The notes under the pieces: model-generated
Seen by the model: the letters and a program-made list of their open reading frames with translations, nothing else
The model's database searches: none
Told to the model about the DNA's origin: nothing
Shown: positions 32,970 through 40,412 of the stretch, one piece after another
Layout: every line of letters begins with the position of its first letter
How positions within the stretch are numbered: position 1 is the first letter of the stretch
Translations under genes and position numbers: made by a program
Source of the DNA: Candidatus Rokuibacteriota bacterium
GTDB taxonomy: Bacteria; Methylomirabilota; Methylomirabilia; Rokubacteriales; CSP1-6
DNA: 49,214 nt
NCBI GenBank assembly: GCA_003220495.1
Contig: QHSP01000053.1
Coordinates: 1 to 49,214, forward strand
Direction of reading: 5' to 3'

Positions 32970-33992
32970 TCAGGCAAACCACATGTCGGGCAGCGTGAAG
33001 CCGTGACGGAACGGATCGGACGGATCGGAGCCGTGCTGGAAGACACCGGTGATCCACGCCTGGCCGGCGATGGTGGAGACGATGCCCGGACGTCCACGCA
33101 CCATGACCTCGGCGGCGATCGCGGCGTCGAAGCGCGAGCCGATGATCGACTCGTGGATGAATCCCTGCCCCGCCGCGAGCTGACCGCGCGCGCGCAGCAC
33201 CGCCAGTCGCGCCGACGTTCCGGTGCCGCACGGGCTCCGGTCGATGCGGCCCGGCGCGACGACCACGGCGTTCCGGCTCACCGTGCCCGGCCCTGCGAAG
33301 GGCATCGCGAACTCGGCGAAGGTCACGCCCTGGATATCCGGGTTCTCGGGATGGCGCACGGCGACCTGCTGCTTGGCGGCGGCGACGATGCGATTGCCCA
33401 GGGTGACGAGATCGCGCGCCTCTTTCGGCTCGACCGAGAAGCCGAGCGACGGCGCGTCGACGATCGCGAAGAAGGCGCCACCGTATGCAATATCGACCGG
33501 GATCGAGCCGAGCCCCTCGACGTCGAGCTTGGCGCCCAGATGCGTCACGAAGCACGGCACGTTCGTGAACTGGACGCGCTCCACCTTGCCGTCGCGGCAG
33601 CGGGCCTCGATCGGCACCGGGCCCGCGGGCGTATCCAGGGTGAGCGTGGTCACCGGCTCACGCATCGGCAGCATGCCCGTCTCCAGCAGGACCGTCACGG
33701 TGCAAATCGTGTTCGACCCGGACATCGGCGGATAGTCGGTCGACTCCATGATGATCACGCCCGCGTCGCAGTCGGGCCGGGTCGGCGGCGTGACCAGATT
33801 CACGCACAACGCGGGCTTCCCGCGCGGCTCGAGCAGGAGCCACCGCCGCAGCTCGTCCGCCTGCGTCTCGAGGTAACGCTTCTTCTCGAACATCGTGGCG
33901 CCGGGCGGCGGCAGCACGCCGCCGACGATGACGTGGTTGTCCTCCCCGCCAACGTGGCAGCCGATCACGGTGACCGTGCGTTCCCATTTCAC
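32970..33992 (-). CDS. proline racemase/4-hydroxyproline epimerase family protein (Ser/Cys type)
   Basis: A 340-residue protein of the proline racemase fold. The two catalytic positions are in MSGSNTICT (about 90-98; racemases have MCGH) and RSPCGTGTSARL (about 253-264). The first catalytic Cys is replaced by Ser while the second is kept. The family includes proline racemase and 4-hydroxyproline epimerase (Cys/Cys) and trans-3-hydroxyproline dehydratase (Thr/Cys); Ser/Cys members vary in activity. First of the leftward three-gene unit with the HSL hydrolase and DUF1028. Diverges from the molybdopterin hydroxylase with 26 bases between. Confidence 0.88.
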   Translation of the reverse strand: MKWERTVTVIGCHVGGEDNHVIVGGVLPPPGATMFEKKRYLETQADELRRWLLLEPRGKPALCVNLVTPPTRPDCDAGVIIMESTDYPPMSGSNTICTVTVLLETGMLPMREPVTTLTLDTPAGPVPIEARCRDGKVERVQFTNVPCFVTHLGAKLDVEGLGSIPVDIAYGGAFFAIVDAPSLGFSVEPKEARDLVTLGNRIVAAAKQQVAVRHPENPDIQGVTFAEFAMPFAGPGTVSRNAVVVAPGRIDRSPCGTGTSARLAVLRARGQLAAGQGFIHESIIGSRFDAAIAAEVMVRGRPGIVSTIAGQAWITGVFQHGSDPSDPFRHGFTLPDMWFA

Positions 33993-34018
33993 GAGCGGAT
34001 GGTACCATTCCCCCTCCA

Positions 34019-36289
34019 GTGAAGTTCATCGGCGTCCCGATCAAGCGACTGGAGGATCCGCGCCTGCTCGTCGGCGGCGGACGCTACGTCGACGACCTGG
34101 TCCGGCCCGGGATGGCGCACGCGGTCATCGTCCGCAGCCCGCACGCTCACGCGCGCGTGCGCCGCGTCGACGGGCGGCGCGCGCTCGCGCGGCCGGGTGT
34201 GCTGGCCTTCCTGACGGGCGCCGACCTCGCCGGCGTGCCGACGATTCCGCTGCGCCAGGCGGGCAAGCCGGCGCACGCCGCCTACCTTCAGCCGCCGCTG
34301 GCCGTCGACACGGTCCGCTACGCGGGCCAGCCCGTCGCGGTGGTCGTGGCGACCGAGCGTGCCGCCGCCATCGATGCGCGAGAGCTCGTCGAGATCGAGT
34401 ACGACGTGCTTGCCGCGTTCGTCAGTCCAGCCGACACGGGCATCGATGGTGGACCGTCGCTCTTCCCCGAGGGCAACGTGGCCGACTCGTGGACCACGGC
34501 GCTCGGCGACGTCGACGCCGCGCTGCGGGAGGGTCCGTTCGTGGTGCGCGACCGGTTCTCGATCGGACGTCAAACGGCGGCGCCCATGGAGCCGCGCGGG
34601 CTGCTCGCCGAATGGGATGCCGGCGCCGAGCGCCTGACCGTCTGGGGCGTGACGAAGGTTCCCTACTTCAATCGCCGGACGCTCGCCGGCATGCTCGGGA
34701 TCGACGAGACACGGATCGACTTCGCGGAGTCGGACATCGGCGGCGGCTTCGGCGCGCGTGGCGAGTTCTATCCCGAAGACTTCCTCGTCCCCTACCTGAC
34801 GCGACGTCTGGGCCGCCCGGTCAAGTGGGTCGAGGATCGACGCGAGCACTTTCTCTCGATCAATCATTCGCGGGAACAGCAGTGGTCGGTCGCGGCGGCC
34901 GCCGACGAGCGCGGACGGCTGCTGGCGCTCGACGCCAGCCTGGTCAACATCATGGGCGGCCATCTGCGCACGCACGGGATCTGGGCGGCCGCGCTCACCG
35001 CGTCGTACCTGCCCGGGCCGTACCGCTGGCCGAGCTATCGCTGCCACGTCTCCTGCGTCATGACCACCAAGACGCCGACCGGCACGGTCCGCTCCCCGGG
35101 TTTCTACGAGGGCACGTTCGTCCGCGAGCGGATCCTCGATCTGCTGGCCGCGCGCTCGGGGCTCGACCCTGCCGAGATCCGCCGCCGCAACCTCGCGCGA
35201 CCCGGCGACGAGCCCTACACGGTCAACACGGTGGCAGGGGCGATCACCGGACGGAACGCGGACTTCGCGGGCGAGGACTTCGGCGCGATGTTCGAGCACG
35301 CCCTGAAGGCAGGACGGTACGAGGAGCGGCGGGCCGCGTGTCGCGAGCGGAACGCCGCCGGTGGCGACGTGCGATATGGCGTCGGTCTCGCGGCCGTCAT
35401 CGAGACGTCGGGCACCGGCCCGTTCGAGAGCGCCCGGGTCACCTTGACTGCCGGGGGCCGAGTCGAGATGGCCGCGGGCTCCACCTCGCTCGGTCAGGGG
35501 CTTCCGACCACGCTCGCGCAGGTCTGCGCGGAGGTTCTTCAGGTGCCGCCGGGCGAGATCACCGTGCACCTGGGCGACACCCGCTGGATGTCGCACGGCG
35601 TCGGCAGCTCGGCGAGCCGCTCCGCCGTGATGGCCGGCTCCGCCGTGTACCAGGCGTCGACGCGACTGCGCGAGCAGATCGCCGCGCTCGCCGCGAGGCA
35701 CTTCGAGGCGAGCCCGGCGGACATCGAGCTCGAGGACGGCGCCGCCGTCGTGCGCGGCGTGCCCGATCGGCGGTGCTCGCTGCGCGAGATCGCCGCGCTC
35801 GCCGGGGGCCCGCTCGAGGCCGAGTGGCGTCACGAAGCCACGCGCGCCATCGGCTCGTTCGGGGTCCATCTCTCCGTGGTCGCCGTCGACGTGACCACCG
35901 GCGAGGTGCACCCCGAGACGCACTTCGTCCTGTGCGACGTGGGGCGCGCGCTCAATCCGACCATCGTCGAAGGCCAGCTGGTGGGCGCGGTGGTCCAGGG
36001 CATCGGCCACGCGACGATGGAAGAGCTCGTCTACGACTCGAGCGGCCAGCTCCTCACCGGCACCTTCATGGACTATGCGATCCCGACGGCGGCCCGCGTG
36101 CCCGCGATCGAGCTCCTCGTCCACGAAGCCCCGGCGCCCTCGAATCCCCTCGGGGTCAAGGGGGCGGGGGAAGCCGGCACATCCGGAGTCGGCGCCGCCG
36201 TCGCCAACGCCGTGGCCGGCGCGGTCGGCGGCGCCGCCGCGCGCCATCTGCCCCTGACCGCGCCGAGGGTCAAGGCCGCGCTCTCGTGA
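34019..36289 (+). CDS. xanthine dehydrogenase-family molybdopterin-binding subunit
   Basis: A 756-residue large subunit of the molybdenum hydroxylase family (xanthine dehydrogenase, aldehyde oxidoreductase and CO dehydrogenase CoxL relatives). The N-terminal a/b-hammerhead domain has LEDPRLLVGGGRYVDD and MAHAVIVRSPHAHARV. Mo-pterin contacts are SDIGGGFGARGEFYPED, TPTGTVRSPGFYEGTF and AAGSTSLGQGLPTTLAQ. The catalytic Glu lies in GVKGAGEAGTSG near the C-terminus. It lacks the CoxL-type active-site loop with Cys. GTG start. No FeS or FAD subunit flanks it, so it is an orphan needing partners encoded elsewhere. Overlaps the next gene by 4 bases (GTGA). Confidence 0.9.
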   Translation: MKFIGVPIKRLEDPRLLVGGGRYVDDLVRPGMAHAVIVRSPHAHARVRRVDGRRALARPGVLAFLTGADLAGVPTIPLRQAGKPAHAAYLQPPLAVDTVRYAGQPVAVVVATERAAAIDARELVEIEYDVLAAFVSPADTGIDGGPSLFPEGNVADSWTTALGDVDAALREGPFVVRDRFSIGRQTAAPMEPRGLLAEWDAGAERLTVWGVTKVPYFNRRTLAGMLGIDETRIDFAESDIGGGFGARGEFYPEDFLVPYLTRRLGRPVKWVEDRREHFLSINHSREQQWSVAAAADERGRLLALDASLVNIMGGHLRTHGIWAAALTASYLPGPYRWPSYRCHVSCVMTTKTPTGTVRSPGFYEGTFVRERILDLLAARSGLDPAEIRRRNLARPGDEPYTVNTVAGAITGRNADFAGEDFGAMFEHALKAGRYEERRAACRERNAAGGDVRYGVGLAAVIETSGTGPFESARVTLTAGGRVEMAAGSTSLGQGLPTTLAQVCAEVLQVPPGEITVHLGDTRWMSHGVGSSASRSAVMAGSAVYQASTRLREQIAALAARHFEASPADIELEDGAAVVRGVPDRRCSLREIAALAGGPLEAEWRHEATRAIGSFGVHLSVVAVDVTTGEVHPETHFVLCDVGRALNPTIVEGQLVGAVVQGIGHATMEELVYDSSGQLLTGTFMDYAIPTAARVPAIELLVHEAPAPSNPLGVKGAGEAGTSGVGAAVANAVAGAVGGAAARHLPLTAPRVKAALS

Positions 36290-37182
36290 TCGAACGCTCG
36301 CTCGCCGCGCTCCGTCCGCTGCTCGTCACGCTCGTCATCAGCGCCTGGATGGTCTCGCCCGCGCGCGCCGCCGATCAGACCGACGCGTCGCTTCGCGAGG
36401 AGATCCACGGCGTATCCGTCGCGGCCGCGGACGCGAAGATCGTGGTCACGACGTATCGGCCGCGCGCCTGGGGGCCGTTTCCGTGGATCGTCATGAGTCA
36501 TGGCACCGCGCCCACGCGGGAAGCCAATCGCACGATCGGTCGCCACAGATCCTTGAACCCCATCCGAGAGTGGGTGCGGCGCGGCTACGCGGTGGTCGTG
36601 CCGGTGCGACGCGGCTACGGCGCGAGCGGCGGAGACACGTTCGGCGATTCGTACGGCAGCTGCAGCAAGCCGGACTTCCGGCGCGCGGGCGAGGGCGCGG
36701 CGCTGGATCTGCTGGCCACCATCGAGTGGGCGAAGACGCATCGCGACCTCGATCCGACGCGCTGGCTGCTGGTCGGCCAGAGCTCCGGTGGGTTCGCGTC
36801 GATCTACACGGCGTCGAAGCATCCGGAGGGACTCGTCGCGGTGCTCGCGTTCGCGCCGGGTCGGGGCGGACGCCCGGACACGCACCCGGGGCTGCCCTGC
36901 GCGCCGGATCCCGTGGCCAGGCTGTTCGCCTCGATCGCACCGGACATCGCGGTGCCGGTCTTGTGGTTCTACGCCGAGAACGACGCGTACATCGGCCCGG
37001 CCGCCGCCAGGCTCTGGTTCGAGAGCTTTCGCGCCAGCGGCGGGCGCGGCGACTTCGTGATGCTACCGCCGTTTCCCGAGAACCGCGGCCACGGCGTCTA
37101 TCCTTCGGCCGCCGGCACGCCCCTCTGGACCGCGGCCGTGGCGACGTTCTTCCGCGCGCACCAGATCGCCCTGCCGTTCTAG
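36286..37182 (+). CDS. secreted alpha/beta hydrolase
   Basis: A 298-residue exported alpha/beta hydrolase. The signal peptide covers about residues 1-28 (cleavage after ARA). The nucleophile motif is VGQSSGGFASIY, preceded by an oxyanion region MSHGTAP and VRRGYGASGG. The acid is in YAENDAYIG and the catalytic His in RGHGVYP. GTG start overlaps the molybdopterin subunit stop, so the two genes are translationally coupled. Related to dienelactone-hydrolase- and peptidase-S9-like proteins; substrate unknown. Confidence 0.83.
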   Translation: MIERSLAALRPLLVTLVISAWMVSPARAADQTDASLREEIHGVSVAAADAKIVVTTYRPRAWGPFPWIVMSHGTAPTREANRTIGRHRSLNPIREWVRRGYAVVVPVRRGYGASGGDTFGDSYGSCSKPDFRRAGEGAALDLLATIEWAKTHRDLDPTRWLLVGQSSGGFASIYTASKHPEGLVAVLAFAPGRGGRPDTHPGLPCAPDPVARLFASIAPDIAVPVLWFYAENDAYIGPAAARLWFESFRASGGRGDFVMLPPFPENRGHGVYPSAAGTPLWTAAVATFFRAHQIALPF

Positions 37183-37225
37183 GCGCCCACGATCGCGCTG
37201 GTCAAACGTCGCAGGTTATCGGCAG

Positions 37226-37244
37226 TCGCAGTATTACCCTGCGA
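37226..37244. terminator. weak hairpin after secreted hydrolase
   Basis: TCGCAG (37226-37231) and CTGCGA (37239-37244) enclose a 7-base loop about 45 bases after the hydrolase stop. It may end that transcript; no T-tract is present. Confidence 0.3.
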
Positions 37245-37340
37245 TCCAGCGCCGCGATCAGCGCCGTCCGGTGACTGTTGACGAGGTCCAGGGCGCGGGC
37301 ACAAGATTGCGGGCACCGTACGACGCGAGGAGGGCTGTCA

Positions 37341-38507
37341 GTGAAGCGGAGCCGGAGCCGCATACTCACGACCCACGTCGGCAGTCTCGTCCGGCCAGCC
37401 GACGTGGTCGAGATTCTTCGGCGCAAGGAGGACGGCGCCCCATTCAGTGACGGCGACCGCGCGATCCTGGCCCGTCACGTGGCCGAGGGCGTGAGGATGC
37501 AGGCCGAGTGCGGGATCGACATCCCGAGCGACGGCGAGTACTCGAAATCAGGCTTCGCTCAGTACATCACCGATCGCCTCACCGGCTTCGAGGTGCGCGA
37601 CGACCTGCCGGGGCGCGGTGGCGGCACCACCAGGAGCCGCGACCGGCGGCGGTTCGCGGATGCGTACCGCGAGATCGAGGGCGGCGTGCAAGGCGGTACG
37701 ACCTCGCTGGCGAACTCGATGTGCACCGGGCCGATCACGTATCGCGGCGCATCGGCGGTCCAGACCGACCTCGCCAACTTCAAGGCGGCGCTGCAGGGCC
37801 GGAATTTCGAGGAGGCGTTCATCCCCGCCGTCGCGCCCGGGACGATCGAGCTGCAACGCGCGAATCACTTCTACAAGACGCAAGAGGAATATCTCTACGC
37901 GCTGGCCGATGCGATGAAGGTCGAGTACAAGATGATCGTCGACGCCGGCTTCATCGTGCAGATCGACGACCCGCGCATGGTGACCGAGTACGACTCGATG
38001 GACCCCGCGCCGTCACCCGAGGAGTACCGTCGATTCGCGACGGTGCGCATCGAAGCCCTGAACCACGCCCTCGCCGGGCTGCCGGACGACCGCGTGCGCT
38101 ACCACATGTGCTGGGGCAGCTGGCACGGGCCCCACACGACCGACGCGCCGCTGCATGAGATCGCGCCAGTCATCTTGAACATCAAGGCCGGAGCCTTCTC
38201 CCTCGAAGCCGCAAACCCGCGCCACGAGCACGAGTATCACGTCTGGGAGACGATCAAGCTCCCGGAGGGCAAGATTCTGATCCCGGGTGTCATCGCCCAC
38301 ACGACGAATTGCGTCGAGCACCCGGAACTGGTCGCTGAGCGGATCCTGCGCTACGCGAGACTCGTCGGGCGCGAGAACGTCATCGCCGGCGTCGACTGCG
38401 GATTCGCGCAGGGGCTCGCGACCGCGCGCGTGCACCCGAGCATCATGTGGGAGAAATTCCGCATGCTCGCAGAGGGAGCGCGTCTGGCGAGCCGGCGCCT
38501 CTGGTAG
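37341..38507 (+). CDS. MetE C-terminal-like (cobalamin-independent methionine synthase II) protein
   Basis: A 388-residue protein with only the C-terminal catalytic domain of cobalamin-independent methionine synthase. It matches the short 'MetE-like' family that also contains epoxyalkane:coenzyme M transferase relatives. Start ILTTHVGSLVRP carries the conserved His. Zinc-binding positions appear in HMCWGSWHGPH (about 253-263) and VDCGFAQG (about 352-359), and the expected Glu/Asp-rich QIDDPRM is present. GTG 37341 follows GAGGAGGG. The short form uses simple thiol or methyl donors in some relatives, so methionine synthesis should not be assumed. It stands alone. Confidence 0.85.
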   Translation: MKRSRSRILTTHVGSLVRPADVVEILRRKEDGAPFSDGDRAILARHVAEGVRMQAECGIDIPSDGEYSKSGFAQYITDRLTGFEVRDDLPGRGGGTTRSRDRRRFADAYREIEGGVQGGTTSLANSMCTGPITYRGASAVQTDLANFKAALQGRNFEEAFIPAVAPGTIELQRANHFYKTQEEYLYALADAMKVEYKMIVDAGFIVQIDDPRMVTEYDSMDPAPSPEEYRRFATVRIEALNHALAGLPDDRVRYHMCWGSWHGPHTTDAPLHEIAPVILNIKAGAFSLEAANPRHEHEYHVWETIKLPEGKILIPGVIAHTTNCVEHPELVAERILRYARLVGRENVIAGVDCGFAQGLATARVHPSIMWEKFRMLAEGARLASRRLW

Positions 38508-38630
38508 CCCGCCGCGCGCCGTGACGCGCGTTGACAACCGCTCACCCCCGACATAATGTCCGCTTCGACAGGGCGCCGGGGCGAGCCCGGTGGCCCGCGG
38601 ACCTCCGCTTCGGATGAGAGGAGCGTTGCC

Positions 38631-40340
38631 ATGCGTACCAGCCCACGACTCTTGGCGGCCCTGCTCGTGATCGGACTGACGATGCTCGGTGGAACCACGG
38701 CGATCGCTCCGGCGCGGGCACAGGACGCGACACAGATCGCGGGGACGGCCGCCGTGTCGGGCGCCGTCGAAGCGCCCAGGCCGTTCACGGCGGCGCAGGT
38801 GCACCTCATGAACGTGGACAAGAATGTCCTGTTCATGGTCTACACGAGCGGCGGCCGCTATCGGGCCGTCAATCTGTTCCCCGGCCGCTACGAAGTCACC
38901 ATCCGCAAGCCGGGCTTCGCCGCGGAGACGAAAAGCCTCACGCTCGCCGCCGGGTCCCGGGAGACGCTGAATTTCTCGCTGCGCGCCGAAGCGGCGCAAC
39001 CCGTCCAGCAAGGCGTGTTCGGATTCTCCTCGAGCATCCCGGGCGCCACGCTCGTGTCCTACGATGAGCTCTACCCCAACGGTCCGGGCCGCGACCTCGT
39101 CGTGAAGACCTGCGTGAACTGCCACGGCAAGAATTTCCTCCCGAGCCGCCCCTACCACGAGTCGCAGTGGACCCACTTCGTGGATCTGATGCTGAGCCCC
39201 ACGGCCCCGCGCGGTGCGATGATTCCCGCGGGCACGCTCAGCACGAAGGACCGCGAGACGGTGATCGCGTACCTGGCCAAGAACTACGGCCCCAACAGCG
39301 GCAAGCGCGCGCTGAAGGTCGACGCGGCGTTCCCCGTTGACGAGACCGTGCTCGCCAGGGCCATGTACATCGAATACTACCTGCCGCTCGACCAGCAACT
39401 CGACGCGGCCAACCAGCAGCGGCGCACGCAAGAGCCGCACTTCGATCCTGAAGGTAACGTCTGGTACACCGACCGCAGCATTCCCAATCGCATTGGTCGT
39501 GTGGATCCGCGCACGGGTGACTTCAAGGATTTCACGATGCCTGATCCGCGGGCCGACCCGCACGGCCTCACCGTCGACAAGGCGGGCCACGTGTTCTGGG
39601 CCGAGACCGTGGGCTTTCACCTGGGTCGCCTCGATCCCAAGACGGGCTCGATGATCCGCTATCCGATGGACTCCACCGGCCAGAGCCAGGGCGCCCGGGG
39701 CCATACGCCGGTCGTCGACTCGAGGGAGAACGTCTGGTTCACCGTGATCGGCGGCGACATGCTGGGCAAGTGGGATCGCAAGACCGAGAAAGCCAGGGTG
39801 TGGAAGGTGCCCACGCAAGGCGCCGCGCCCTACGGGATCACCCTGGACCGGGACGAGAACGTCTGGTTCGCCGAGTTCCGCCGCGGCAAGATCGCGCGGT
39901 TCGATCCGAGAACGGAGAAATTCACCGAGTACCCGGCGCTGACGCAGCCGACCACGATCCGTCGACTGGGCGTCGACTCGGCCGGGAGTGTCTGGTACGG
40001 CGGCTTCAGCAGCGGCAAGCTCGGCAAGCTCGACCCGACGACAGGCCGGATCGTCGAGTACGACATTCCCATGCCGTTCGCCGAGCCCTACGACGTCTGG
40101 CCCGATCGAAACGACCAGATCTGGATCAGCGACGGGGGACAGGGCGGCAGCTTGATCCGCTTCGATCCGAAGACCGAGAAGTTCACATATTACCCGACGC
40201 CCCAGACAACGGATCAGCCCAAGCTCGCGATCACTCGCGATGGTGCGGTCTGGTACACGCCGCGTTCGTCGTCGAAGGCGGCGGCCGGTGTGCTCTATCC
40301 GGACGTCGGGAAGATGACGACCTTCGCCGCCTACTACTAG
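38631..40340 (+). CDS. exported c-type cytochrome with carboxypeptidase-regulatory and Vgb-lyase-like propeller domains
   Basis: A 569-residue secreted protein. Signal peptide 1-30 (APARA). Residues 35-125 resemble the carboxypeptidase regulatory beta-sandwich. A single c-type heme site CVNCH follows near 163, with a possible distal Met. From about 265 onward come repeats of PHGLTVDKAGHVFWAET, APYGITLDRDENVWFAEF and similar, typical of the virginiamycin-B-lyase-type six-bladed beta-propeller. It is likely a periplasmic electron-transfer or sensing protein. The convergent neighbour has a similar domain order, so they probably act together. ATG 38631 follows GAGAGGAG. Confidence 0.88.
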   Translation: MRTSPRLLAALLVIGLTMLGGTTAIAPARAQDATQIAGTAAVSGAVEAPRPFTAAQVHLMNVDKNVLFMVYTSGGRYRAVNLFPGRYEVTIRKPGFAAETKSLTLAAGSRETLNFSLRAEAAQPVQQGVFGFSSSIPGATLVSYDELYPNGPGRDLVVKTCVNCHGKNFLPSRPYHESQWTHFVDLMLSPTAPRGAMIPAGTLSTKDRETVIAYLAKNYGPNSGKRALKVDAAFPVDETVLARAMYIEYYLPLDQQLDAANQQRRTQEPHFDPEGNVWYTDRSIPNRIGRVDPRTGDFKDFTMPDPRADPHGLTVDKAGHVFWAETVGFHLGRLDPKTGSMIRYPMDSTGQSQGARGHTPVVDSRENVWFTVIGGDMLGKWDRKTEKARVWKVPTQGAAPYGITLDRDENVWFAEFRRGKIARFDPRTEKFTEYPALTQPTTIRRLGVDSAGSVWYGGFSSGKLGKLDPTTGRIVEYDIPMPFAEPYDVWPDRNDQIWISDGGQGGSLIRFDPKTEKFTYYPTPQTTDQPKLAITRDGAVWYTPRSSSKAAAGVLYPDVGKMTTFAAYY

Positions 40341-40361
40341 GTCGCCGATACGCCGGCGAAC

Positions 40362-40391
40362 CCGCGGGGCAGCGGCCGTGCTGCCCCGCGG
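40362..40391. terminator. strong bidirectional hairpin between convergent cytochrome genes
   Basis: CCGCGGGGCAGC (40362-40373) and GCTGCCCCGCGG (40380-40391) form a perfect 12-bp stem with a GGCCGT loop, between two converging genes. Very stable, but without a T-tract in either direction. Confidence 0.75.
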
Positions 40392-40412
40392 TGTCGACCG
40401 AGGCCGCCGCGA

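Noticed and set aside
33989-36247. 752-codon leftward open frame
   Set aside because: It lies opposite the molybdopterin subunit gene and has the composition of an antisense shadow; the rightward gene has all family motifs.
33895-37182. 1095-codon open frame apparently joining several genes
   Set aside because: Its first two-thirds is an out-of-frame reading of the molybdopterin subunit (Arg/Gly/Ala-rich). Only the part from 36286 is the real secreted hydrolase.
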